Assembly: GCA_024640505.1 (NCBI GenBank)
Contig: JAHEEV010000015.1
Span: forward strand, 1-59,773
DNA from: Halieaceae bacterium
GTDB taxonomy: Bacteria > Pseudomonadota > Gammaproteobacteria > Pseudomonadales > Halieaceae
Length of the DNA: 59,773 nt
Reading direction: 5' to 3'
Shown: positions 9,156-17,432 of the stretch, piece by piece
Numbering within the stretch: position 1 is the stretch's first letter
Layout: each line of letters opens with the position of its first letter
Translations under genes and position numbers: made by a program
Notes under the pieces: generated by a model
The model's input: the letters and a program-made list of their open reading frames with translations, nothing else
Databases searched by the model: none
Told to the model about the DNA's origin: nothing

Positions 9156-10268
9156 TCAGGGAGCTGTCGTTTCTGAAGAGCCCAGGGAGAATCCGAGCTC
9201 GTTTGCGATCGCGTTGATTTCGTCTATCTCCTCGGGCCCGATCGAGCCGTCGGCCCCGGCGACCGCGCGCAGCGAGTTGATGAAGTGCCGCGACTGCTCC
9301 GGGGTGAACCCATTGTCTTTTCCGTTTCCATGCCCGCCCTGCACGCACAGCTGGGTGTGGGCCAGTTCCATGACCAGGTCGATTTCCGCCTGGCTCAGGT
9401 TGGACGCCTGATTGAGGGCACTGCCGATCATGGCCCGCTCGGACTCGTCCATCCGGTTGTCTGCCATGGCCACCCGGGTCAGCCCCAGCGACAGGGCTGA
9501 GAGGTAGTGGGATGAAGAGGGGTCGTGACGCTCCAGCAGGCGCAGCATGCGACTGGTACTGGAGGCTACCGCCTCGCTGATCGACTGTATTTCGCCGTCT
9601 TCCAGGTGCAGTATGCGGTCGGCGACGTCCAGTATGCGATTGTCGTGGGTGACCATGATCACGGTGGATTGCTGTTTTCGCGCCAGGTCCTGGATCAGGT
9701 TGACCACCCGCCTGCCGGACTCCTTGTCCAGGGATGCGGTGGGCTCATCGGCCAGGATCAGGCGTGGCTCATTGACCAGTGCGCGGGCGATACCCACCCG
9801 TTGTTTCTGGCCGCCGGAAAGTTCCGTAGGGCGTTTGTCCACATGCTCCTCGAGCCCCACCTGGGTCAGTACCGCGTTGATCTTCTCGCGGGCGGTGGCG
9901 CGTGATATGCGGCCTCCGCACAACTGCAGGGACATCATGATGTTCTGCCTGATCGTCAGGTAATCCAGCAGGTTGTGTTGCTGGAAGATGTAGCCGATAT
10001 CCTTGCGCACGGACACCAGCTTCCGCTGCGGGGCCTTGAGCAATTCCTGACCAAAGATTTTTACACTGCCTGACTGGGCCTTGCGCAGGGCGCCTATCAG
10101 GGTGATCAGCGTGGTTTTGCCGGAGCCCGAGGGTCCGGTCAGTATGACGATTTCGCCGGAGCCGATACTGAGATCGATATCCTTGAGAATTTCACGCTTG
10201 ATGAACGCGTCCTGGTAGGTGTAGGACACCTTTTCGATGGCAACCGGGATGTCTGCTTCCCCGGTCAT
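9156..10268 (-). CDS. DevA-type ABC exporter ATPase fused to a C-terminal TerB-like domain
   Basis: 370 residues from the ATG at 10268, which shares one base with the stop of the upstream permease (TGATG); a longer frame to 10334 would run into the permease gene. Residues 1-235 are a MacB/LolD/DevA-type ATPase with Walker A GPSGSGKTT, signature LSGGQKQRVGIARAL and Walker B LILADEPTASLD. From about residue 250 a helical extension follows that is absent from ordinary DevA proteins. It ends in DGSIGPEEIDEINAIANELGF, the acidic pattern of TerB-like domains, which bind metal. The protein should power the permease encoded just upstream. The extension may regulate the pump or tie it to membrane stress; that is inference. 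Confidence 0.85.
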   Translation of the reverse strand: MTGEADIPVAIEKVSYTYQDAFIKREILKDIDLSIGSGEIVILTGPSGSGKTTLITLIGALRKAQSGSVKIFGQELLKAPQRKLVSVRKDIGYIFQQHNLLDYLTIRQNIMMSLQLCGGRISRATAREKINAVLTQVGLEEHVDKRPTELSGGQKQRVGIARALVNEPRLILADEPTASLDKESGRRVVNLIQDLARKQQSTVIMVTHDNRILDVADRILHLEDGEIQSISEAVASSTSRMLRLLERHDPSSSHYLSALSLGLTRVAMADNRMDESERAMIGSALNQASNLSQAEIDLVMELAHTQLCVQGGHGNGKDNGFTPEQSRHFINSLRAVAGADGSIGPEEIDEINAIANELGFSLGSSETTAP

Positions 10269-11428
10269 CAGAACACCGCCGCCGGGTCGACGGATTTCAG
10301 TTTGCGCAGGGCCAGCAGGCCCGACGCGGCGCACATGGCGACAGTCAGGCCCAGGACCATCAGGCCGCGCGGTAGGGTCATTTCCAGGGGCAGGTTGGTC
10401 GCGTCCGTGGCCTGGTTATAGATCAGCAGGCTGATCAGAAAGCCGGGGATAAATCCGATGACGGCCAACTGAAACGCCTCGGCCAGTACGATGCGTGAGA
10501 GGAAGAAGTTCGAGTAGCCCATCGCCTTGAGGGTCGCAAACTCCTGCAGGTGATCCTGCACATCGGAAAACAGAATCTGGTAAACCACGATCATCCCCAC
10601 GGCAAGCCCCATCGCCACCCCGAGACCAAATACATAACCGATGGGCGTGCTGTTGCTCCAGTAATCCACTTCATGCTGGATAAACTGCTTTTTCGTGAGC
10701 ACCCGGACGTCACCGGGCACCTCGGCGATGATGGTATCCCGGACCGCTTCGGGGTTGGCGCCGGGCTCGAGCCGGATCAATCCCAGTTCGATGCGCGACG
10801 GCGAGCGGTCCGGGAACAGCCGGCGGAAATTCAGGTCACTGGTGATGATGCTGCCATCGATTCCGAAAGAGGTCCCCAGCGAGTAGAGCCCCACGATCTC
10901 CACATCGCGATTATTGATTTCCGTTGCAACCGTGCCGCCCTCATCCAGTTGTTGCGCAACCGGACCGAACTCGGGGCGTGACAGGCGATCGAAGAGCACC
11001 TTGTCCGCCAGTCGCAGCCGGTTTACCTGGCGGCTGTCCCCGGCCAGGGCAAAGCCCTGGTCGGAGGGGTCGAAGCCCATGACGAAGATGTTACGTGTCA
11101 CCAGGGGGTTGTCCGGATTGCGCCAGGTCGCGATATTGATGTACACCGGTGTTACCGACTCCACGCCCGTGAAACCGGCGGCCTGGTAGAGCCGATTGCG
11201 CGGAAAGCCGGGTGGATTGACGATATAGGTGGCCTTGGGGCTGATCAGCGCCAGGTCGTAGCCCAGCGCAGTATGCCAGCGCACGGAACTGTCATAGAGT
11301 GCCCGCTGGAAACCCAGTTGCACGAAGATCAGCATGACGGCGAATGCCACGCCCAGAATGGCAGCCAGCAACCGCAGCCGCTGGTGGCTGATCTGTAACC
11401 AGGCTATCTTGGCCGGACGTAGCTTCAA
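10268..11428 (-). CDS. DevC-type ABC exporter permease
   Basis: 386 residues. The topology fits the MacB/FtsX-like family: one N-terminal membrane helix (about residues 15-38), a large periplasmic domain (about 40-260), then three C-terminal helices (about 265-290, 315-340 and 350-372). The opening PAKIAWLQISHQRLRLLAAILGVAF-type sequence and the FATLKAMGYSN motif near residue 300 are characteristic of DevC-like permeases. The start codon overlaps the end of the HlyD-type gene by 4 bases and the stop overlaps the ATPase gene, so the three are a tightly coupled operon. The exported substrate cannot be read from sequence; relatives export glycolipids or peptides. Confidence 0.85.
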   Translation of the reverse strand: MKLRPAKIAWLQISHQRLRLLAAILGVAFAVMLIFVQLGFQRALYDSSVRWHTALGYDLALISPKATYIVNPPGFPRNRLYQAAGFTGVESVTPVYINIATWRNPDNPLVTRNIFVMGFDPSDQGFALAGDSRQVNRLRLADKVLFDRLSRPEFGPVAQQLDEGGTVATEINNRDVEIVGLYSLGTSFGIDGSIITSDLNFRRLFPDRSPSRIELGLIRLEPGANPEAVRDTIIAEVPGDVRVLTKKQFIQHEVDYWSNSTPIGYVFGLGVAMGLAVGMIVVYQILFSDVQDHLQEFATLKAMGYSNFFLSRIVLAEAFQLAVIGFIPGFLISLLIYNQATDATNLPLEMTLPRGLMVLGLTVAMCAASGLLALRKLKSVDPAAVF

Positions 11429-12204
11429 GGTCTGATTTGGACTTCCACCTGGAGGTTGGTCAGGGACTGCACCAGGTCCGTATCCTCCAGCAGGATATCG
11501 ACTTCGACGACGCGCGCGTCAGCCTGGGCGATGGGGTCCATCCCCAGGACATCGATGCGGCCGACCTTCAGGCCGATCGATTCGACGGTTCCGCTGACAG
11601 GACGGGAGAGGGCCGGGCTTGTTATCGACGCGGTCTGGCCCATTTTGACCTGGCCGATGTCCGTTTCATACACCTCGGCAACCGCGTACATGCGGTCGGT
11701 CTGGCCGATCTCCACGATGCCGTCAACGCCGATCCGCTCTCCCGGCTGGGCATGGATGGCTATGACCTGTGCTTTTTTCGGCGCTTTTACCAGGGAGAGA
11801 TTGAGGGTGGCGGACGCGGCGGCGAGATTGGCCTTTGCGGCCTTCACGGCAAGTTCGAGCCCTTCGAGTTTGGAGGCCGAGGTGGCCTGGCTACGGGTAA
11901 GCTTCTTTTCCCGCCTGAGCTGGCTCTCGGCCAGTTCCAGTTCGACTTTGAGCGCGTCCAGCTCGGCTTTGCTCACCGGGTAGCTGTCCAGCATGGCGAT
12001 CACCTGGCCTTCTTCAACCCATTCCCCTTCCTTTACCCTCAGGTCCATGATCACGGCGCCCAGCGCCGTGGGCCCCGAGAGGCGCACGATGCCACCCGCC
12101 GGTTCGATCCTTCCCAGGCAGCTGATCACGCGGCCGGCTTCCTGGGCCACAAGGCTCATCGGGCTGGCGAGGGAAAGCATTATAAAGAGGACGAAATGGC
12201 GCAC
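11425..12204 (-). CDS. DevB/HlyD-type membrane fusion protein
   Basis: Periplasmic adaptor of the three-gene exporter, 259 residues from a GTG at 12204. I prefer this start to the ATG at 12237 because AGGGAG lies 5 bases before the GTG and a signal sequence begins directly (RHFVLFIMLSLASPMSLVAQ). A lipoyl-like half follows (GRIEPAGGIVRLSG, LRVKEGEWVEEGQVIAMLDS), then a charged helical hairpin (about residues 80-140), the second lipoyl half (KAPKKAQVIAIHAQPGERIG) and a beta-barrel region. The coiled hairpin is short, so a TolC-like partner may be contacted differently from AcrA. No outer-membrane gene is in the operon. Confidence 0.82.
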   Translation of the reverse strand: MRHFVLFIMLSLASPMSLVAQEAGRVISCLGRIEPAGGIVRLSGPTALGAVIMDLRVKEGEWVEEGQVIAMLDSYPVSKAELDALKVELELAESQLRREKKLTRSQATSASKLEGLELAVKAAKANLAAASATLNLSLVKAPKKAQVIAIHAQPGERIGVDGIVEIGQTDRMYAVAEVYETDIGQVKMGQTASITSPALSRPVSGTVESIGLKVGRIDVLGMDPIAQADARVVEVDILLEDTDLVQSLTNLQVEVQIRP

Positions 12205-12237
12205 CGCAACTCCCTTATTGTTATAAATGAACTGCAC

Positions 12238-12266
12238 AATTTAGGCGGCTGGCGCTGAAATCGCAA
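12238..12266 (-). promoter_or_regulatory. Candidate promoter of the DevBCA-like operon
   Basis: On the minus strand TTGCGA and TAAATT are separated by 17 bases, each matching four of six consensus positions. Predicted transcription starts about 26 bases before the GTG, just leaving room for its Shine-Dalgarno. Confidence 0.4.
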
Positions 12267-12337
12267 TCCGTTTTTCGGAATTCCACAGGATTAAATGGGT
12301 CAGGCGTCGTCCGTCGAGTGCCATAGGGCCCGCAGGG

Positions 12338-13930
12338 TCAGGACAACAGCAGGGCCCGCCCCGGTATCGATGAGAGTAATTGCTTGGTGTAGGCCTGCTG
12401 TGGCCGCTCGAAGAGGTCATCGCCACTGCCCTGCTCGACGATCTCGCCCTTGTAGAGTACCAGGATCCGGTCTGCCAGATGGCGCACCACCGCCAGGTCG
12501 TGGGAGACGAACAGCATGGTGAGCCCGTACTCCCGCCCCAGTTCCTGCATCAGCTCGAGGATCTGGGCCTGGATGGTGACGTCCAGGGCGGAGACCGGTT
12601 CATCCGCCACGATGAACTCCGGGTGGGTCGCCAGGGCGCGGCCGATGGCAATACGCTGGCGCTGTCCGCCGGAAAATTCATGGGGATACTTGCGCACGAA
12701 GGCGCGGGCCAGGCCCACATCGTCCATGAGCTTGAGTACGCCCTGGGCCACGGTCCTGCGGTTCTCGATGCCGTGCAGCAACAGCGGTTCCGCCAGGGTG
12801 TCGTAGACGGTCATGCGGGGATTGAGGGAAGCGAAGGGGTCCTGGAAGATCATCTGCATGCGACGGCGCATGTTTTTCAGGTCACGGCCCTCCAGTTCTG
12901 TGACATCAGTGCCATCGAACTGGACGTGGCCCGAGGTTACCGGCACCAGGCGCAGGATGGAGCGGCCGATGGTGGATTTGCCGCTGCCGGACTCACCCAC
13001 CAGTCCCAGCACTTCCCCGCGATTGATGTCGAAGGTCACATCGTTCACCGCCTTGACGGGCTCCCGCCCCTTGCCCTGCCCGAACCAGGTACAGAGATTC
13101 TGCACGCGAATGATGGGCTCGGGCTGTCCGACCAGCGGCTCCTTGCTGTCGCTCGGGATGGCCGCCAGTAATTTCTGCGTGTAGGGATGCTCGGCGTGGT
13201 GGAAGATGTGGTCGCTGTCTCCCCCTTCCACGATCTTGCCCTCCTTCATCACCACGATCTGGTCGGCGATATCCGCCACCACGGCGAGGTCGTGACTGAT
13301 GAAGATCACACCGATGTCGCGCCTGGTCTGCAGTTCCGCAATCAGCTTGAGGATCTGGGCCTGTATGGTCACATCCAGCGCAGTAGTCGGCTCGTCGGCG
13401 ATGAGCAGCTTGGGCTCGTTGATCAGGGCCATCGCAATCATCACCCGTTGCCGCATGCCCCCGGAGAACTGGTGCGGGAAGTTGTCGATGGTGGATTCGG
13501 GGTCGCGGATACCCACTTCCTCCAGGAGGTCCAGGGCCCGCTGGCGGGCTTCCTGCCTGGAGACCTTCTTGTGGTAGCGCAAGGGCTCCATGAGCTGCCT
13601 GCCCACGGTCATGTAGGGATTGAGGCAGGTCATGGGGTCCTGGAAGATCATGGCGATGTCGCGGCCGCGGATTTCGCGCAGTTCGGGCTCGGACAGCTGC
13701 AGCAGGTCACGCCCCTCGAAGTGGGCGCTGCCCCCGTCGATGCGCCCGGGAGGCATCGGGATCAGCCCCAGCATGCTGTAGCAGGCCACCGACTTGCCCG
13801 AGCCCGATTCGCCGATGATGGCGGTGATCTTGCCCGACTCTACCGTGAAGCTGATGTCGTCCACCGCCTGGTTGGTGCCCATGCGGGTGACGAAGCTGAC
13901 TGCGAGGTTTTTTACATCGAGTAAGGCCAC
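12338..13930 (-). CDS. Fused double ABC ATPase of a peptide importer (OppD-OppF in one chain)
   Basis: 530 residues from a GTG at 13930, preceded by AAGGA at 8 bases and lying 4 bases after the permease stop. It contains two complete nucleotide-binding domains. The first has [23 protein letters not shown] and [12 protein letters not shown]; the second has [32 protein letters not shown] and [12 protein letters not shown]. Both carry the Q-loop [10 protein letters not shown] or [10 protein letters not shown], typical of the oligopeptide/dipeptide family, and each half ends with the conserved regulatory-type segment of OppD/OppF. A single polypeptide replaces the usual two subunits, as in the glutathione importer GsiA. 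It is the last gene of the five-gene importer operon. Confidence 0.92.
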   Translation of the reverse strand: MALLDVKNLAVSFVTRMGTNQAVDDISFTVESGKITAIIGESGSGKSVACYSMLGLIPMPPGRIDGGSAHFEGRDLLQLSEPELREIRGRDIAMIFQDPMTCLNPYMTVGRQLMEPLRYHKKVSRQEARQRALDLLEEVGIRDPESTIDNFPHQFSGGMRQRVMIAMALINEPKLLIADEPTTALDVTIQAQILKLIAELQTRRDIGVIFISHDLAVVADIADQIVVMKEGKIVEGGDSDHIFHHAEHPYTQKLLAAIPSDSKEPLVGQPEPIIRVQNLCTWFGQGKGREPVKAVNDVTFDINRGEVLGLVGESGSGKSTIGRSILRLVPVTSGHVQFDGTDVTELEGRDLKNMRRRMQMIFQDPFASLNPRMTVYDTLAEPLLLHGIENRRTVAQGVLKLMDDVGLARAFVRKYPHEFSGGQRQRIAIGRALATHPEFIVADEPVSALDVTIQAQILELMQELGREYGLTMLFVSHDLAVVRHLADRILVLYKGEIVEQGSGDDLFERPQQAYTKQLLSSIPGRALLLS

Positions 13931-13934
13931 GGCA

Positions 13935-14822
13935 CTAATCCTTCGAGCTGCGTACGTCCAGGGCGTCACGCAGTCCGTCGCCGAGGAAGTTGAGGGAGAA
14001 CAGGGTCAGAGTGAGCGCCAGGCCCGGGAAGATCAGCAGCCAGGGAAACTCCTCCATGGTCTCAGCGCCATAGGAGATCAGCAGCCCCCAGGAGGTCTGC
14101 GGCGGCTGGATACCCAGACCCAGGAAGCTCAGGAAAGCCTCCAGCAGCATCACGCTGGGAATGGTCAGGGTGGTGTAGACGATGATCGGTCCCAGGGCGT
14201 TGGGGATCAGGTGCCGGCGGATGATGACGGCGGGCGAGAGGCCGAGGGATATCGCCGCCTCCACGAATTCCTGCTGGCGCAGGGATTGCACCTGGCTGCG
14301 CATGATGCGGGCCATGGTCAGCCACTCCACCGCACCGATGGCCAGGAACAGCAGCAGCATGTTGCGCCCGAAGACCACCATCAGCAGTACGATGAAGATC
14401 ATGAAGGGCAGCGCGTAGAGGATGTCCACCAGGCGCATCATCACCGCATCCACGCGCCCGCCCACGTACCCTGCGATAGCGCCCCAGGTGACACCGATCA
14501 GCAGGGCCACCGCGGTGGCCACGAAGCCCACCGCCAGTGAGATGCGTCCACCGTACATGATCTGGGTGAGCAGGTCCCGGCCGAAGATGTCCGTCCCCAG
14601 CCAGTGCTCCGCGGAAGGGGGCGAGGCGCCCAGGTCGAGGTTCTGTGCGTCGTAGGCGTAGGGCGCGATCCAGGGTGTGAGCAGGGCGATGAGGATGAAC
14701 AGGCTCAGCAGCACGAGGCCGAAGATGGCCAGGTGGTTCTTGCGCAGCCGCAGCCACGCGTCCTTCCACAGGGAGGTGCCCTGTTCCGCCTCGGCGATAT
14801 CGGTGATCGTATCGGTAACCAT
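13935..14822 (-). CDS. oppC: Peptide ABC importer permease, OppC type
   Basis: 295 residues, six predicted membrane helices and an N-terminal cytoplasmic stretch of about 30 residues, as in OppC/DppC. The sequence after helix 1 (PYAYDAQNLDLGASPPSAEHW, then LGTDIFGRDLLTQIMYGGRISL) is the family hallmark. The EAA loop follows as EFVEAAISLGLSPAVIIRRHLIPN. It forms a heterodimeric channel in the inner membrane with the OppB-type subunit encoded 1 base upstream and is driven by the fused ATPase encoded downstream. Confidence 0.92.
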   Translation of the reverse strand: MVTDTITDIAEAEQGTSLWKDAWLRLRKNHLAIFGLVLLSLFILIALLTPWIAPYAYDAQNLDLGASPPSAEHWLGTDIFGRDLLTQIMYGGRISLAVGFVATAVALLIGVTWGAIAGYVGGRVDAVMMRLVDILYALPFMIFIVLLMVVFGRNMLLLFLAIGAVEWLTMARIMRSQVQSLRQQEFVEAAISLGLSPAVIIRRHLIPNALGPIIVYTTLTIPSVMLLEAFLSFLGLGIQPPQTSWGLLISYGAETMEEFPWLLIFPGLALTLTLFSLNFLGDGLRDALDVRSSKD

Positions 14823-14823
14823 G

Positions 14824-15756
14824 CTAGTGATTCCCGAACTGGGCGCGCAGCCGCGGGTTCATCCAGGCGGCCAGGATGTCCGACAGGAGATTGAACAGCA
14901 CGATCAGGGTGGAGAGGAACACGGTGGTCCCCAGAATCATGGTGTAATCGCGGTTGAAGGCGGCCTGCACATAAAAGCGGCCCAGGCCGGGGATCTGGAA
15001 GATCGTCTCCACCACGAAAGAACCCGCCAGCAGGCCGGCAAAGGCCGGGCCCAGAAAAGCCACGACCGGGATCAGGCCGCCGCGCAGGGCGTGTTTGATA
15101 ACGACCTGCCACTCGGGCAGACCCTTGGCCCGGGCGGTTCGGATGTAATCCTGGGACATCACCTCCAGCATCCCCGCCCGGCTCAGTCGGGCGATGTAGG
15201 CGGCGTAGCTGGAGCCCAGGGTGATGGCCGGCAGGATCTTGTCGCCGGGTATGTCACCCCAGCCCGAGACAGGCAGCCAGTCCAGGTAGATACCGAAGAC
15301 CAGCACCAGCAGCGGGCCCAGCAGAAAAGAGGGCATGCAGATCCCCACCATGGCGACGCTCATGGGAATGTAGTCCTGGGCGGTGTTGGGTTTCAGGGAG
15401 GCGATGACGCCGGCGATACCGCCGATGATCACCGCCACCAGCAGCGCATAGAGACCCAGTTCCGCGGTGACCGGCAGGCCGGCGGCAATCAGTTCATTGA
15501 CGCTGCGCCCCGGGTATTTGAAGGAGGGTCCCAGATCGCCCTGGGCGAGGTCGCCCAGGTAGGCCGTGTACTGCTGGAAGATGGGCAGGTCCAGGCGGTA
15601 CTGGGCCTCCAGGGCGGCCTTGACCTCCGGCATCACCGCCTTTTCGCTGTCGAAGGGGCCGCCCGGTGCGACCCGCACGAGGAAGAATGTCACCGTGATA
15701 ACCGCAAGGATTACCGGTATTGCCTGCAGCAGGCGGTAGCTGGTAAATCGCCACAT
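14824..15756 (-). CDS. oppB: Peptide ABC importer permease, OppB type
   Basis: 310 residues with six predicted helices and a periplasmic loop of about 70 residues after helix 1, normal for OppB. The N-terminus (FTSYRLLQAIPVILAVITVTF, shortened here) and the EAA motif YIRTARAKGLPEWQVVIKHA are diagnostic, as is ETIFQIPGLGRFYVQA near the C-terminus. The start lies 7 bases after the stop of the second binding-protein gene, so it is transcribed with the lipoprotein genes at 15764-19079. Confidence 0.92.
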   Translation of the reverse strand: MWRFTSYRLLQAIPVILAVITVTFFLVRVAPGGPFDSEKAVMPEVKAALEAQYRLDLPIFQQYTAYLGDLAQGDLGPSFKYPGRSVNELIAAGLPVTAELGLYALLVAVIIGGIAGVIASLKPNTAQDYIPMSVAMVGICMPSFLLGPLLVLVFGIYLDWLPVSGWGDIPGDKILPAITLGSSYAAYIARLSRAGMLEVMSQDYIRTARAKGLPEWQVVIKHALRGGLIPVVAFLGPAFAGLLAGSFVVETIFQIPGLGRFYVQAAFNRDYTMILGTTVFLSTLIVLFNLLSDILAAWMNPRLRAQFGNH

Positions 15757-15763
15757 CGCGGGG

Positions 15764-17410
15764 TTAACCCTCGCCTTTCCAGACGGGTGCGTCCGGGTCC
15801 AGGCTGATGTATTTGAAGTTCTGTAGGTCGAGCACGTTCGGTGGGGCTCCTTTCACGCTGGGTTGCACCAGGTGCTTGCTGTTATAGGTATAGAGCGGCA
15901 CCACCGGCACGGCCTGCATCAGCAGGCGCTCTGCTTCATGCATCAGCGCTAGGCGCTCCGCCGGCTCGGCGGTACCCGGTACCAGTCGCAGCATTATTTC
16001 ATCATATCGCTCATGGGAGAAGCCGGTGCGGTTGATGCCACTCTCGCTGGTGAAGGTATCGAGGAAGGAGGCCGGATCCAGGTCGCCGGCGAGCCAGCCC
16101 ATACGCGCCAGGGTGAAGGCGCGCTCGTTCACCGTGTCCAGGTACACCTTCCACTCCTGGTTGGCCAGTGCTACCTCTATCCCCAGTTCGTCCTTCCACA
16201 ACTGCTGGATGGCCACCGCAATCCGGCGGTGGTTCTCGCTGGTATTGAACAGGTACTCCACTTTCGGCCAGCCCTGCCCATCCGGGTAGCCGGCGGCAGC
16301 AAGCAGGGCGCGGGCCTGTTGCGGGTCGTGGCGCAGCACGTCCGGGGAGGTGTAGCCGGGGGTGCCCGGGGGTACCAGGGCCAGCGCGGGCTGTTCCGTA
16401 CCCTGCAACACCGTGGCGACCAGCTTGTCCCGGTCGATGGCCATGGCCAGGGCCTGCCGCACCCGCGGGTCGTCCATCGGCGGGCGCAGGGTATTGAACA
16501 TCAGGTAATAGGTGCCCTGCTGCGGCGCCTGCCGATAGGGTGAATCGTTCATGGCGAGGTAACCGGGAATCTTGCTCAGGGGTACCTGGTAGGCGTGGTG
16601 CAGTTGCCCCATCCGGAACATTTTCTCCTCGGTGACCTCGTTGTCGATGGGGTGGAAAACCACGGCGTTCAGGCTGACGTGGGTGGCATCCCAGTAGGTT
16701 TCGCTGCGCTTCACCACCAGGCGCCGGTTCAGCTTCCACTCCGCCAGGGTGAACGGGCCGTTGCCCACGAAGTTCTCCACCCGTGTCCAGGCGGTGAAGC
16801 GGTCGGTGGTCTTGCCGTGGGCCTCGATGGTGGGGCGGTGCACCGGGTAGGTGGGGTAGGTGCCCAGGGTGCCGAGGAAGAAGGGATCGGGGTGATGCAG
16901 GGTGATCTGAAGGGTGTGCTCGTCCAGGGCTCTCACGCCCAGCGCATCGGGGTCGCCGACCTCGCCGGTGGCGTAGGCCTGGGCGCCGCTGATCGGGTAG
17001 AGGGTGTAGGCCAGCTGGTTGCCCATGTCCGGGTGCAGCGAACGGCGCAGTGACCAGACAAAGTCATGAGCCGTCACCGGGTCGCCGTTGGACCAGCGTG
17101 CCGCCCGGTTGAGGTAGAAGGTCATCACCCGCCGGTCCCCGGAGAACTCCCAGCGCTTGGCCACGCCGGGGTCCATTTCCAGTGTCCCGGGATTGCGGGT
17201 TACCAGGCCCTCGAACAGGGCGCGGGCGATATTCACCTCGGGGAGGCCGGACATCACGTGGGGGTCGAGGGTCTGTGGTTCGGTAGCGTTGCCGAAGTGC
17301 AGTACACCGTCGCGGTTACCCGCCGCCACATTGCCCTCTCCCTGGCTGCAGGCCGCCAGCAGGGTGGTGAGCAGCAACGCGCCCAGGGCGCCGGCGACGC
17401 ACCGGGTCAT
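15764..17410 (-). CDS. oppA: Peptide-binding lipoprotein, OppA family (second of a tandem pair)
   Basis: 548 residues from the ATG at 17410; a TTG 21 bases upstream lacks a ribosome site. The signal peptide ends in LLTTLLAACSQG, with a lipobox placing the lipidated Cys near residue 21. The body is a class C solute-binding protein: FGNATEPQTLDPHVMSG at the start of the mature domain, then WSNGDPVTAHDFVWSLRR, the classic family signature. The paralogue encoded 23 bases upstream is clearly homologous throughout (shared MDPHV/LDPHV, YWD, KVYLDTVNE or KVYLDSVTQ, and a common C-terminal SVKG..N block). It should deliver peptides to the permeases encoded next. Confidence 0.9.
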   Translation of the reverse strand: MTRCVAGALGALLLTTLLAACSQGEGNVAAGNRDGVLHFGNATEPQTLDPHVMSGLPEVNIARALFEGLVTRNPGTLEMDPGVAKRWEFSGDRRVMTFYLNRAARWSNGDPVTAHDFVWSLRRSLHPDMGNQLAYTLYPISGAQAYATGEVGDPDALGVRALDEHTLQITLHHPDPFFLGTLGTYPTYPVHRPTIEAHGKTTDRFTAWTRVENFVGNGPFTLAEWKLNRRLVVKRSETYWDATHVSLNAVVFHPIDNEVTEEKMFRMGQLHHAYQVPLSKIPGYLAMNDSPYRQAPQQGTYYLMFNTLRPPMDDPRVRQALAMAIDRDKLVATVLQGTEQPALALVPPGTPGYTSPDVLRHDPQQARALLAAAGYPDGQGWPKVEYLFNTSENHRRIAVAIQQLWKDELGIEVALANQEWKVYLDTVNERAFTLARMGWLAGDLDPASFLDTFTSESGINRTGFSHERYDEIMLRLVPGTAEPAERLALMHEAERLLMQAVPVVPLYTYNSKHLVQPSVKGAPPNVLDLQNFKYISLDPDAPVWKGEG

Positions 17411-17432
17411 GTGTCCGGCGCCGGACTCCAAG

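Noticed and set aside
9123-9162. Terminator from nested inverted repeats CCCTGA/TCAGGG between convergent genes
   Set aside because: Pairing is present but there is no T-run and the loop is long.
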